A stretch of 60,211 nt of DNA. Source: Pseudomonadota bacterium (GTDB taxonomy: Bacteria > Pseudomonadota > Gammaproteobacteria > Steroidobacterales > Steroidobacteraceae). Position 1 is the stretch's first letter, and each line of letters opens with the position of its first letter. The position numbers and the translations under genes are program-made. The notes below the pieces were generated by a model. That model had not been told where the DNA came from. It saw only the letters and a list, made by a program, of their open reading frames with translations, and made no database searches. Where the stretch lies: NCBI GenBank assembly GCA_021843755.1, contig JAKBWB010000072.1, forward strand, positions 1 to 60,211, written 5' to 3'. Of this stretch, positions 18,060 to 27,576 are shown in pieces.

Positions 18060-19403
18060 ATGATTGAGAACAAAGGTCTCGCCCAGGTCACGGCTGAGGA
18101 ATCCTACGGCAAGCCGTCCCACCTCTTCGGCCTCTGGATGGCCGTCAATGTCGAGTTCGCCACGATCACGACCGGGGCGATCGCCACCGGGGTATTCGGT
18201 CTTTCGCTGTTGGATGCGGTTCTGGGCATACTCAGCGCCAACGTGATCGGCTGTCTGCTGCTCGGACTGTTTTCCACTTACGGTGTCGACTACGGCCTGC
18301 CCATGATGATCACCTGCGAGCGGTGGTTCGGGCGGTCTGGAAATCGCGTCCTGTCCTCGCTCACGTTCCTGAGCGGATTCTCCTGGTTCGCGATCAATAC
18401 CGTGATCGGCGCCTATTTCGTCCAGCACGTACTGGGCTTCAACCTGGCCGCGAGCATAACTGGCCTTACCCTCGTCCAGGTGTTGATAGCGATAATTGGC
18501 CACGACTTCATCATCAAGGCGGAAAAGACGTTTTTCTGGTTTCTCAGCGCCGTATTCGCCGTGCTGACGATCATGACCCTGGCGCACATATCCCGGCTGC
18601 CGGCCGCAGATCCGGTCAAGCTCGCCATGGTCGGCGGCCGATCGGGCGCTTTTCTGCTCACCGTCTCCGTCATGCTGTCGTGGTTGGGAGGTTGGATTCT
18701 GTTTTCGGGAGACTATTCGCGCTACATGCGCTATCAGACCAACCGCGCCGCTGTCAAGAGAGGCGTGTTTTGGAACGCCTGCATCGGCTGCTTTGTCTCA
18801 TCGACTTGGCTGGAGGTGCTCGGCGCCATTCTCGGTGGAACGATTGCATTGAAGACGCCGGCAGACTTGTTCAGCCCCTGGCTTCCGGGGTGGTTCCGCG
18901 TGCCGCTGATCATCGCCATCGTGGTCGGCACGATCAGCCCCAACGTGCTCAACATCTACTCGGCCGGCCTCTCGGCACTGGCCTCGGGCGTGCGTATGAA
19001 GCAATGGCAGGCGGCGCTTCTCACCGGCGGCATCGGGCTGCTCATCGCGCTGATTACGTATCGGAACTTCTACCAGGATTATGAACTGTTGCTGTTCTTC
19101 CTCGGTTATGTGATTTTCCCGCGCTTCCCGGTCATGGCCATTGCGCATGTGCGCCCGCGGGTCTCGCGCCTTTCCCATATCGATGTGACGACGGCAGGCT
19201 TCCTCGCCTGGCTGTCCGGCCTGCTGTGCAGCGTGCCCTTCTGGAACCAACCGCCGGTTTTCGTGGGTTGGTTTGCCGCCGATTTCCCTCGATTCGGCGA
19301 TATCTCGTTCTTCGTCGGTGCCGCGGTCGCCGCGCTGGTCTACCTCGGGACGACCGCTCCCGGTCCTGCGGCGGTTCCCGCGGCGGATGCATGCCGCACA
19401 TGA
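18060..19403 (+). CDS. NCS1-family nucleobase permease (purine/cytosine permease type)
   Basis: 447-residue inner-membrane transporter with about 12 hydrophobic helices, similar to CodB-type nucleobase:cation symporters. Seen: HLFGLWMAVNVEFATITTGAIATG near residues 21-44, a GWILFSGDYSRYMRY loop with conserved D-Y-S-R-Y, and SPNVLNIYSAGLSAL. Its position directly before guanine deaminase suggests guanine, hypoxanthine, xanthine, urate or allantoin as substrate. The sequence alone does not decide which. guaD begins just after its stop, so the two are co-transcribed. Confidence 0.88.
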   Translation: MIENKGLAQVTAEESYGKPSHLFGLWMAVNVEFATITTGAIATGVFGLSLLDAVLGILSANVIGCLLLGLFSTYGVDYGLPMMITCERWFGRSGNRVLSSLTFLSGFSWFAINTVIGAYFVQHVLGFNLAASITGLTLVQVLIAIIGHDFIIKAEKTFFWFLSAVFAVLTIMTLAHISRLPAADPVKLAMVGGRSGAFLLTVSVMLSWLGGWILFSGDYSRYMRYQTNRAAVKRGVFWNACIGCFVSSTWLEVLGAILGGTIALKTPADLFSPWLPGWFRVPLIIAIVVGTISPNVLNIYSAGLSALASGVRMKQWQAALLTGGIGLLIALITYRNFYQDYELLLFFLGYVIFPRFPVMAIAHVRPRVSRLSHIDVTTAGFLAWLSGLLCSVPFWNQPPVFVGWFAADFPRFGDISFFVGAAVAALVYLGTTAPGPAAVPAADACRT

Positions 19404-19413
19404 GGACCATCAC

Positions 19414-20742
19414 GTGACTGCCGCCCAACCGGTTGGGCTCGCGATTCGCGCACCCCTGCTCAGCTACGAGGCAAATCCCTTCGAGGCCGATCCGGCCGCC
19501 TGCGTGCATCATGAGAGCGACGGGCTGGTGCTGGTGGCCGATGGCCGATTGACTTATGCCGGGCCCTTTGCTTCGGGGCGCGTGCCGGTCGACGCCGAGC
19601 TCCACGAGTATCATGACGCTCTGCTGATGCCCGGCTTCATCGACGCTCATGTCCACTATGCGCAGACACCGGTCATCGGCGGATGCGGCAAGCCGCTGCT
19701 CGAGTGGCTGGAGACGTACGTCTTTCCGATGGAGCAGCGCTACGGCGATTTGGAGTTCTGCCGGAAAGTGGCCCGTCTGTTCTTTGCCCAGGAACTGGCG
19801 GCCGGCGTCACGACCCCCGTGTCCTATTGCACCGTTCATCCCGCGTCGGTCGACGCCTATTTCGAGGAAGCGGCACGTCTCGGTCTGTGCGCCGGCGGCG
19901 GCAAGGTGCTCATGGACCGGAATGCGCCGGCGATGCTGCTCGATACCGCTCAGCGCGGATATGATGAATCGAAGCGCTTGATCGCGCGCTGGCACGGGCA
20001 TGATCGGCTGTTTTATGCCGTTACTCCCCGTTTCGCTCCCACCAGCACCCCGGCCCAGCTCGAGGCGGCCGGGGCCCTGTTTGCGGAAAGCGACGGCGTC
20101 TATATGCAGACCCATCTTGCGGAAAGTCTCGGCGAGGTGGACTGGGTGCGCAAGCTGTTTCCGGACAGCCGGGATTACCTTGATGTCTATGACCGCGCGG
20201 GTCTGGTCGGATCCCGCTGTCTGTTCGGTCATGCGCTGCATCTTTCGCCGCGTGAGTGGGACCGGCTCTCACAGGCGGGCGCCGCGGTAGTGCACTGTCC
20301 CACTTCCAATCTGTTCCTCGGCTCCGGGCTGTTCGATCTGCGCCGCGCCTTGATTGCGGGCAATCCGGTGCGCACGGCGCTCGGTTCCGATATCGGCGCA
20401 GGCACCAGTTTCTCTCCCTTGGTGACATTGAACGAGGCCTATAAGATTGCCGCTCTGCGCGGCGAGACGCTCTCGGCGCACGGCGCCTTCTACCTCGCCA
20501 CGCTCGGTTCGGCGCGCGCGCTGTACCTGGATCATCGCATCGGGCGACTTGCCCCCGGTTACTCGGCCGACTTCACGGTGCTGGACCTTGCCGCCAACAC
20601 CTTGCTGCGCGAGCGGCTGCGCTTCGCCGACAGCCTCGAGGAGACGCTGGATGTTCTCCTGGCACTGGGCGACCAAAACTGCATTCGCGCGACATACGTC
20701 GCCGGCCGGTTGGTCCATCACCGCGACAATTCCGGCAGCTGA
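19414..20742 (+). CDS. guaD: Guanine deaminase
   Basis: 442-residue amidohydrolase converting guanine to xanthine and ammonia. Seen: the metal-binding HVH in GFIDAHVHYAQ, the PRFAPTSTPAQLEAAG segment typical of guanine deaminases, QTHLAES with the conserved His and Glu, FGHALHLS, and GSDIGAGTSFS with the metal Asp. The GTG at 19414 is chosen because GAGGA lies seven bases upstream. An ATG at 19387 would overlap the permease gene and lacks such a site. Co-transcribed with the permease. Confidence 0.94.
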   Translation: MTAAQPVGLAIRAPLLSYEANPFEADPAACVHHESDGLVLVADGRLTYAGPFASGRVPVDAELHEYHDALLMPGFIDAHVHYAQTPVIGGCGKPLLEWLETYVFPMEQRYGDLEFCRKVARLFFAQELAAGVTTPVSYCTVHPASVDAYFEEAARLGLCAGGGKVLMDRNAPAMLLDTAQRGYDESKRLIARWHGHDRLFYAVTPRFAPTSTPAQLEAAGALFAESDGVYMQTHLAESLGEVDWVRKLFPDSRDYLDVYDRAGLVGSRCLFGHALHLSPREWDRLSQAGAAVVHCPTSNLFLGSGLFDLRRALIAGNPVRTALGSDIGAGTSFSPLVTLNEAYKIAALRGETLSAHGAFYLATLGSARALYLDHRIGRLAPGYSADFTVLDLAANTLLRERLRFADSLEETLDVLLALGDQNCIRATYVAGRLVHHRDNSGS

Positions 20743-21093
20743 CCGCCACCGCGTGCAGCATCGACGGGCCCGCCCAGCACCGTGTCCATTCGGACACGCT
20801 GACCGCGGTGTTCCGAATCGATACGCAGGGTGCATCAGATCCTGACGTCACCGGATGACTTGCGGCGGCCGCCTTGGCCTTCAGGGTATCGTTTCGAGCT
20901 TGCATCGGCCGAGGGAACTCGCCGAATGGCCGTGAATTGCCTTTTTTAGAGCGGCCTGTTGACGTATCTGGGGCGATGGTCCGCGGAACAGGCGATATAC
21001 TCGGCCGCGGGCGCTCGGCAACTTCCACGCGGCGCACCACACGGTTATGCTGAAGGGACCAGGTTTCCCGAATCACGTCTGAAATCGCCGGAA
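20743..21093. other. Intergenic region guaD / HIU hydrolase
   Basis: 351 bases containing the hairpin at 20781-20798. A TTTTTT tract at about 20942-20947 follows the weak dyad CGGCC...GGCCG, possibly a terminator. No convincing open frame. The promoter for the downstream six-gene operon should lie here, but no clear -35/-10 pair was found. Confidence 0.4.
20781..20798. promoter_or_regulatory. Perfect hairpin/dyad CGTGTCC-ATTC-GGACACG
   Basis: Seven-base arms around a four-base loop, 38 bases after the guaD stop. It could be a terminator hairpin (no T-tract directly after it) or an operator. Its core TGTC-N6-GACA matches that of the dyad upstream of malate synthase at 10532-10547. Confidence 0.4.
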
Positions 21094-21447
21094 ATGGGAC
21101 AACTGACCACGCACGTGCTCGATATCAGCGCGGGATTGCCGGCTTCGGGCTTGCGAATCGAAGTGCAGGAATGGCCCCCTGCGGCGGCGCCCCGCCCCGT
21201 GTGGGCGACGACGGGTGTGGACGGCCGACTGCCCGCGCCTCTGCTGTCGGGGGAAAGCTTGCGGGCAGGGCGTTATGCGCTCACCTTCCACATCGGAAGC
21301 TATTTCCGCGGCCGCGGCGTGGCGCTGCCGGACCCGGCTTTTCTCGAAGAGGCGGTAATCCGGATCGGGGTCGCGGATCCCTCGCAGCACTATCACGTGC
21401 CGCTGCTTATCGCGCCCTGGAGCTATTGCGTCTACCGCGGAGGCTGA
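21094..21447 (+). CDS. uraH: 5-hydroxyisourate hydrolase (transthyretin-like)
   Basis: 117 residues, hydrolysing 5-hydroxyisourate (the PuuD product) to OHCU. Seen: the N-terminal LTTHVLDISAGLPASGL and the HYHVPLLIAPWSYCVYRGG terminus. The family ends in YRGS; here the last residue is Gly. The start at MGQLTTHVLD is chosen to match the family; upstream codons show no similarity. First gene of the uraH-xdhA-xdhB-xdhC-puuD-uraD operon, with one base to the xdhA start. Confidence 0.92.
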   Translation: MGQLTTHVLDISAGLPASGLRIEVQEWPPAAAPRPVWATTGVDGRLPAPLLSGESLRAGRYALTFHIGSYFRGRGVALPDPAFLEEAVIRIGVADPSQHYHVPLLIAPWSYCVYRGG

Positions 21448-21448
21448 A

Positions 21449-22960
21449 GTGCCCGATACACCGCAAATCAAGCCGTCTCGCCCGGCGGGGCGGCAAGAGG
21501 TGTACTTCCTTCTCGACGGTAAAATTGAGCGTGTGGACAACTGTCCGCCAACCATGACGGTGCTGGAATACCTGCGAGAGGTCGCTCATCGCACGGGAAC
21601 CAAGGAAGGCTGTGCCGAGGGCGACTGCGGCGCATGTACCGTCGTGCTGGGAGAACGCACGGCGGACGGTCGCAGCATCAACTATCGCGCGGTGAATTCC
21701 TGCATCCGCTTCCTCCCCACTATCGACGGACAGGAACTGGTGACCGTAGAGAGCCTGGCGGGGCCGGACGGCACACCACATCCAGTGCAACAGGCGATGA
21801 TGGATCATCACGGCTCGCAGTGCGGGTTCTGCACTCCGGGATTCGTGATGTCGCTGTTTGCCCTGTATCTGCGCGACGCAACGCCGTCGCGCGAAACTGT
21901 CATCGAAACCTTGTCCGGTAACTTGTGCCGGTGTACCGGTTATCGTCCCATCATCGAGGCCGGTGTGCGGATGGGTTCTTATCCCGACCCGGCGCATTGG
22001 TCCCGTGACGCGACGACCAGGGAAGCTCATCGCGCGCGGCTCGATGCCCTACAGAGGGACGAGCCGCTGCGGCTACCCGGCTTCCGTGCGCCGCGAACCG
22101 TCGATGAGGTTGCCTCTGCGCTCGAGGCCGATCCGGGGTCTGTGCTGCTGGCGGGCGGAACGGATATCGGCCTGTGGGTCACGAAGCAGTTGCGCGACCT
22201 GCCACCGATCATCTACATCGGCAATGTCGGCGCGCTCAAATCCATCCGCCGCGAGGCCGATGGCCTGCGGGTGGGCGCCGCGGTCTCGCTGACCGACGCC
22301 TGGGAATCGCTCGTTGGCCTGTACCCGGACCTTGCGGAAATGGCGCAACGATTCGGGTCTCCTCCGGTGCGCAACTCCGGTACGCTGTGCGGGAATCTCG
22401 CCAACGGTTCGCCCATCGGCGACAGCATCCCGGTCCTCATCGCCCTCGGCGCCGAGGTCGAGTTACGCTGTGGCCCGAGGACGCGACATGTGCCCGTGGA
22501 CCGGCTGTATCTGGGGTATCAGCGCAAGGACCTCGCACCGGGGGAGTTCATCGTCTCGGTGCGAATACCCCTGCCGAGCGCCGGGCTGTGGGTTTCGGCA
22601 TACAAGGTATCGAAGCGGTTCGATCAGGACATTTCCGCCGTCGCGGCTGCATTCGCCGTGCGGATCGAAGCCGGGCGGGTTCAATACGCCAGGCTCGCGT
22701 TCGGCGGGATGGCGGCGGTAGCCGCCCGCGCTCCCGCGACCGAAAGGGCGTTGCTCGCAGCAGAGTGGAGCGAAGCCGGCATTGACGCGGCGGCGGCCCG
22801 TCTCGCCGAGGACTTCACGCCGCTGACCGATCTGCGCGCCACCGGGGCCTATCGTTTACAGGCGGCTGCCAATCTGCTGCGACGGTTCTATTTCGAGCAC
22901 AGTGATCCGCGCGAGCCCACACGCACTGCCGAGGCCCTTGCGGCCGTGGGCCTCGAATGA
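21449..22960 (+). CDS. xdhA: Xanthine dehydrogenase small subunit (2Fe-2S and FAD domains)
   Basis: 503 residues. The N-terminal plant-type 2Fe-2S domain has C55, C60, C63 and C85; the second, four-helix 2Fe-2S domain has C125, C128, C160 and C162 (QCGFCTPG...CRCTGYRP). The FAD-binding domain follows from about residue 205, with LLAGGTDIGLWV and NSGTLCGNLANGSPIGD. Carries electrons from the molybdenum site of XdhB to NAD+. GTG start after GGAGG (21439-21443). The stop overlaps the xdhB start (ATGA). Confidence 0.95.
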   Translation: MPDTPQIKPSRPAGRQEVYFLLDGKIERVDNCPPTMTVLEYLREVAHRTGTKEGCAEGDCGACTVVLGERTADGRSINYRAVNSCIRFLPTIDGQELVTVESLAGPDGTPHPVQQAMMDHHGSQCGFCTPGFVMSLFALYLRDATPSRETVIETLSGNLCRCTGYRPIIEAGVRMGSYPDPAHWSRDATTREAHRARLDALQRDEPLRLPGFRAPRTVDEVASALEADPGSVLLAGGTDIGLWVTKQLRDLPPIIYIGNVGALKSIRREADGLRVGAAVSLTDAWESLVGLYPDLAEMAQRFGSPPVRNSGTLCGNLANGSPIGDSIPVLIALGAEVELRCGPRTRHVPVDRLYLGYQRKDLAPGEFIVSVRIPLPSAGLWVSAYKVSKRFDQDISAVAAAFAVRIEAGRVQYARLAFGGMAAVAARAPATERALLAAEWSEAGIDAAAARLAEDFTPLTDLRATGAYRLQAAANLLRRFYFEHSDPREPTRTAEALAAVGLE

Positions 22961-25275
22961 GCATCCGGCACGAAAGCGCCCACCTGCACGTGCGCGGGCA
23001 GGCCTTGTATGCGGACGACATACCGCTTGCGGCGAATGTTCTGCATGCGGCGTTCGGCCTGAGCACGATCGCGCATGGCCGCATTCGCTCGATGGATACG
23101 ACGCCGGTACTGGCCTCTCCCGGGGTGATCGCAGTCGTCGCCGCGGACGACGTGCCAGGGGAAAACAACTACGGCAGCATCCTGCACGACGACCCGATTT
23201 TCGCTCCCGGCATCGTGCAGTATGCCGGCGCGCCTCTGTTTGCGGTTGCCGCGACGAGCTACACCGCGGCACGCAGGGCCGCAACGCGTGCATGTATCGA
23301 CTATGAGCCGCTTCCGGCCATTCTCGATATTCGCGCTGCGCTGGCGGCGCAGGCGATGGTGGTGCCGACGGAACACTTCGAGCGCGGCCGGCCGCAAGCG
23401 GCATTGGCGCAGTCGCCGTATCGGCTACGGGGCACCGTGACGATGGGCGGACAGGACCACTTTTATCTCGAAGGGCAGATTGCCAGCGCGATTCCGCAGG
23501 AGGATGGCGGGATGCTGATCATCAGCTCGACTCAGCATCCTTCGGAGGTGCAGCAGATCGTCGCTCATGCGCTGGCGAAGCGCGCAAACCAGGTTGTCGT
23601 GCAATGCCGGCGCATGGGCGGCGGGTTCGGGGGAAAGGAGACCCAGCCGGCGCTGATTGCGGCCGCCGCCGCGGTGCTGGCCGACAAGACGGGCCGCCCC
23701 GTTAAACTCCGGCTCGATCGCGATACGGACATGCTCATGACCGGCAAGCGGCACGACTTTCTGGCGGATTACGAAGTCGGCTTCGATTCCACGGGTAGAA
23801 TTCTGGGACTGACCGTTCTGTTGGCCTCGCGGTGTGGTTACTCCGCCGATCTGTCCGGACCGGTCAACGATCGCGCCGCGATGCACATCGATAACGCGTA
23901 CTTCCTGGAGAACGTCGCGATCGTCTCCTGCCGCTGCAAGACGCACACGGTGTCAAATACCGCGTTTCGCGGATTTGGCGGACCGCAGGGGATGGTGGTA
24001 ATCGAGCAGATCATCGACTCCATTGCCCGAAAGCTCGGCCTCGATCCGCTGGCGGTCCGGCAGCGGAATTTCTACGGAACGACCTCCCGGAACGTGACTC
24101 ATTACGGACAAACCGTAGAGGACAACATCATCGAGCACCTGGTGGAGCGCCTCGCGGCGAGCAGCGCATACCACGAGCGCCGCGCGCGAGTTGCGCAGTG
24201 GAACGCGAAGCACCGGATCGTCAAGCGGGGTATTGCCCTCACACCCGTCAAGTTCGGCATCTCCTTCACGGCGACCATGTGGAACAGGGCCGGGGCGCTG
24301 GTGCACGTCTATACCGACGGCACCGTGCTGGTGAATCACGGCGGTACGGAAATGGGACAGGGTTTGTTCACGAAAGTGGCGCAGATCGTCGCGCACGAGC
24401 TGGGGCTGCCGCTTGCGGCCGTCCGGGTTTCGGCAACCGACACCTCCAAGGTGCCCAATACCGCGGCCACCGCGGCCTCATCGAGCACGGACCTGAACGG
24501 CAAAGCCGCACAGGCGGCTGCGCGGGCGATCCGGGAGAGATTGGCGCAGTTCGCGGCCGAAACCTGCCGCGCCGACCTCTCGGAGGTCAGCTTCTGCGAT
24601 GGGCAGGTGTTTGCTGGAGACCGGCGATTCACGTTCGCGGAGCTCGTGCAGCAGGCCAATGCCGCCCGGATCTGCCTGTCCGCGACCGGCTACTACCGCA
24701 CGCCGAAGATCGGGTGGGACAGGAAGGCGTTGCGAGGACGGCCCTTCTTCTATTACGCCTACGGCGCCGCGGTCAGCGAAGTGTCCGTGGATGTACTCAC
24801 GGGCGAGACACAGCTGCTGCGGGTGGACATCCTGCACGATGCAGGCAACTCCGTGAACCGCGCGATCGATCTGGGACAGATCGAAGGCGGGTTTCTGCAG
24901 GGCGTCGGATGGCTCACGTCCGAGGAATTGTGGTGGAGCTCCGCCGGCGAGCTGCGCACGCACGCACCCTCGACGTACAAGATTCCCACGGCACGCGACT
25001 GGCCGCCGCACTTCAACGTGCAGCTGCTCGATGATCAGCCGAATCGGGAGGACACGATTTATCGCTCCAAGGCGGTGGGCGAGCCGCCGCTGATGTTGTC
25101 CATTTCGACTCTGCTGGCTATTCGCGACGCGATCGCAAGCTGTGGATCCCGCGGCCAATTGGCCGAACTCGCCGCGCCCGCGACCCCGGAAGCCGTGTTA
25201 CGCGCACTGGCGGCGGTCGGTGCCGACGCAAAAGGCGGCATAGAGCCCCCGGTGGGGGCCGAAACGGCCGCGTGA
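22957..25275 (+). CDS. xdhB: Xanthine dehydrogenase large subunit (molybdopterin-binding)
   Basis: 772 residues. Oxidises hypoxanthine and xanthine to urate at a Mo-pterin centre. Seen: GQALYADDIP at the N-terminus, RRMGGGFGGKE, the FRGFGGPQ pterin segment, GTEMGQGLFTKVAQI, and the catalytic glutamate E709 in KAVGEPPL near the C-terminus. Length and motif order are those of bacterial XdhB. Translationally coupled to xdhA, and followed after 10 bases by xdhC. Confidence 0.96.
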   Translation: MSIRHESAHLHVRGQALYADDIPLAANVLHAAFGLSTIAHGRIRSMDTTPVLASPGVIAVVAADDVPGENNYGSILHDDPIFAPGIVQYAGAPLFAVAATSYTAARRAATRACIDYEPLPAILDIRAALAAQAMVVPTEHFERGRPQAALAQSPYRLRGTVTMGGQDHFYLEGQIASAIPQEDGGMLIISSTQHPSEVQQIVAHALAKRANQVVVQCRRMGGGFGGKETQPALIAAAAAVLADKTGRPVKLRLDRDTDMLMTGKRHDFLADYEVGFDSTGRILGLTVLLASRCGYSADLSGPVNDRAAMHIDNAYFLENVAIVSCRCKTHTVSNTAFRGFGGPQGMVVIEQIIDSIARKLGLDPLAVRQRNFYGTTSRNVTHYGQTVEDNIIEHLVERLAASSAYHERRARVAQWNAKHRIVKRGIALTPVKFGISFTATMWNRAGALVHVYTDGTVLVNHGGTEMGQGLFTKVAQIVAHELGLPLAAVRVSATDTSKVPNTAATAASSSTDLNGKAAQAAARAIRERLAQFAAETCRADLSEVSFCDGQVFAGDRRFTFAELVQQANAARICLSATGYYRTPKIGWDRKALRGRPFFYYAYGAAVSEVSVDVLTGETQLLRVDILHDAGNSVNRAIDLGQIEGGFLQGVGWLTSEELWWSSAGELRTHAPSTYKIPTARDWPPHFNVQLLDDQPNREDTIYRSKAVGEPPLMLSISTLLAIRDAIASCGSRGQLAELAAPATPEAVLRALAAVGADAKGGIEPPVGAETAA

Positions 25276-25285
25276 GCGCGACGGC

Positions 25286-26359
25286 ATGAATGGGGGACAT
25301 GCGAGCCGGTTGCCCGACGATTGGGTGGCGACGCTGATCGAAATGCTCAGGCGCGACCTCGCGGTGGTGCGCGTCGTCGTTGCCGAGACTCGCGGGTCCA
25401 CTCCGCGTGAAACCGGCGCGTTCATGCTGATTGGGGAAAGTGCCTGCGTGGGGACCATAGGCGGCGGCCGACTGGAGTGGGAAATCATTGCGGCCGCGCG
25501 TGAATTGCTCACCGACGGGAGTACCGCGGCGCGAGTGCGCAAGTCAGTGCTCGGGACGGACTTTGGACAGTGTTGCGGCGGGGTCGTGTCCACTTGGCTT
25601 GACCGATTCACGCGGGCGGACCTGGACCTGTTGCGCGCGGCAACTGATGCGTGTACGAAAGGTCCCACGTTTCTTGTGAGTACTCTCGGGCAAGGCCATG
25701 TGCAGCGCCGCCTCCTGTGCGCGCCGGATGATGCGGCGCAGGGGCTGCGCGCGCCGATGGTCCTCTCCGACGACACTTCGGGTCAGCTGATATTGCGCGA
25801 GCGTCTGGATGCGCAATTCCCGGCCGTTTGGCTTTACGGCGCCGGACACGTGGGCCTGGCTGTCGCCGGGATTCTGCTCGAACTGCCCCTGCGCGTGACT
25901 TGGATCGATTCGCGTCCGCAGCTACGAGACACCCCCGGCGTGCGTTATGAGCCGGATCCTGTTGCCAGCGTCGCAGAGGCTCCGAGCGGAACGTACTTCC
26001 TCGTCATGACGCACAGCCATCCTCTGGATTTCAGACTGTGTCACGAGGTGCTGCAGCGGAACGATTTTGCCTGGCTGGGCCTGATCGGCTCGGAGAGCAA
26101 GTCGGCACGCTTTCGCTCGCATCTGCGGCGGGCGGGCGTGCACGACGACGTGGTCGCGCGGCTGGTGTGCCCCATCGGGATCGAGGGGATCCGGGGCAAA
26201 TGGCCGGCCATCATTGCGGTGGCCGTGGCCGGACAAATCATGCGTGAGGTTTGTGCTGCGGCTGCGCCATCGTCCGCGCACGGCGCGTTTCGGCTCGATC
26301 CCTGTATTGGACAAGACTGCCCCACGTGCGGACTCGGCAACCCGAAGGTGACTCCTTGA
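25286..26359 (+). CDS. xdhC: Xanthine dehydrogenase accessory protein XdhC
   Basis: 357 residues. Binds molybdenum cofactor, promotes its sulfuration and inserts it into XdhB. The N-terminal XdhC/CoxI domain has ETRGSTPRETGAFMLI and GTIGGGRLEWE. The C-terminal Rossmann domain shows LYGAGHVGLAVAGIL near residue 186 and MTHSHPLDF. A C-terminal CxxC-containing tail (QDCPTCGLG) is also visible. Longer than the minimal family (about 280) because of the tail. The stop overlaps the TTG start of puuD. Confidence 0.92.
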   Translation: MNGGHASRLPDDWVATLIEMLRRDLAVVRVVVAETRGSTPRETGAFMLIGESACVGTIGGGRLEWEIIAAARELLTDGSTAARVRKSVLGTDFGQCCGGVVSTWLDRFTRADLDLLRAATDACTKGPTFLVSTLGQGHVQRRLLCAPDDAAQGLRAPMVLSDDTSGQLILRERLDAQFPAVWLYGAGHVGLAVAGILLELPLRVTWIDSRPQLRDTPGVRYEPDPVASVAEAPSGTYFLVMTHSHPLDFRLCHEVLQRNDFAWLGLIGSESKSARFRSHLRRAGVHDDVVARLVCPIGIEGIRGKWPAIIAVAVAGQIMREVCAAAAPSSAHGAFRLDPCIGQDCPTCGLGNPKVTP

Positions 26360-27576
26360 CGAACTATCTTTTCGAGTGGTGCGGGCTGCTGGTCCTGTGG
26401 CTGCACATCATCGCGGGAATCGCCTGGATCGGCGCCTCCTTCTATTTCGTGTGGCTCGATGACCATCTGGAGCCGCCGAGCGGTCCCGAGCCCGTCGATC
26501 CGGGAGTCGCCGGTGAGGTGTGGGCGGTTCACGGGGGCGGATTTTATCGCTCGCGCAAGTACCGGGTCGCCCCGCCGACGTTGCCGCCGACACTGCATTG
26601 GTTCTACTGGGAAGCATATACGACCTGGATCTCCGGTTTCTTACTCCTGTGTCTGCTGTACTTCCGGGATGCAGCTGTCTATCTCATCGATCCGGCGGTC
26701 ATGGCGTTGTCAAGACCCGCGGCAATCGGCATTGCGCTGGGCGTCATTGTCGCGAACTGGATCGTCTACGATGGCCTGTGCCGGTCCCCGATCGGAGATA
26801 AACCCAAATCCCTCGCCGTGACGATCGCGCTCATGAGCGTGCTGGACGCCTGGGGTCTGTGCCACCTCTTCAGCGGTCGAGGCGCGTTCATGATATTCGG
26901 CGCCTCGTTGGGCACCATCATGGTGGCGAACGTGCTGTTCGTGATCATCCCGGGCCAGCGCGAGCTGGTGCGCGCCACGCAGGAGGGTCGTGCGGTCGAT
27001 CCCCGGCCGGGGCTGAAAGGCAAGCAGCGGTCCGTCCACAACACCTATTTCACGCTCCCGGTCTTGTTCGTGATGATCAGCGGTCATTTCGCAATGACCT
27101 ATGGCGCGCGCAACAACTGGCTGGTTCTGCTCGCGATGAGCTTTGCCGGTGCCTGCATCCGCGGCTGGTTCGTGGCGCGGCACAAGCCCGAGGGACGCCG
27201 CGGGTTGAAGGCCGCGCTGCCTGCAGTGCTCGCAGCAGTGACATTGATCGGCCTGATCGTGGCGCTGGCGCCAAAGGACCGCTCGGTCGCCGCGCAGGGA
27301 GCTGCGGCGGTTCCGGTCCTCACGGGCAGCAGGATCGAGGCGATCGTGCACGAACGCTGTGCGCCCTGTCACAGCGCAAGGCCCTCGCCGAAATTCGGCT
27401 TCGCTGCCGCGCCCGATGGGATCGTGTTCGACACCTTGAGCGAGTTCCGGGCGCGCCGGTCTCAAGTCCGGGAAATGCTCGCGACTCGGACCATGCCCCC
27501 GGGTAACGTCACCGGTCTGACGAATAAGGAGCGGGCCGAGATACTGACGTGGATCGCCAGGCGCGGGCGATCATGA
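26356..27576 (+). CDS. puuD: Membrane-bound urate oxidase PuuD with C-terminal cytochrome c domain
   Basis: 406 residues. Oxidises urate to 5-hydroxyisourate at the inner membrane and passes electrons to its own cytochrome c domain instead of O2. About eight hydrophobic helices span residues 5-305, including HIIAGIAWIGASFYFVWLD and HWFYWEAYTTWISGF with family histidines. The haem c site is CAPCH (C335, C338, H339), with likely axial M near 'TRTMPPGN'. The start is TTG: AAGG at 26345-26348 lies seven bases before it and no in-frame ATG precedes TNYLFEW. Overlaps the xdhC stop and couples to uraD by ATGA. Confidence 0.93.
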   Translation: MTNYLFEWCGLLVLWLHIIAGIAWIGASFYFVWLDDHLEPPSGPEPVDPGVAGEVWAVHGGGFYRSRKYRVAPPTLPPTLHWFYWEAYTTWISGFLLLCLLYFRDAAVYLIDPAVMALSRPAAIGIALGVIVANWIVYDGLCRSPIGDKPKSLAVTIALMSVLDAWGLCHLFSGRGAFMIFGASLGTIMVANVLFVIIPGQRELVRATQEGRAVDPRPGLKGKQRSVHNTYFTLPVLFVMISGHFAMTYGARNNWLVLLAMSFAGACIRGWFVARHKPEGRRGLKAALPAVLAAVTLIGLIVALAPKDRSVAAQGAAAVPVLTGSRIEAIVHERCAPCHSARPSPKFGFAAAPDGIVFDTLSEFRARRSQVREMLATRTMPPGNVTGLTNKERAEILTWIARRGRS

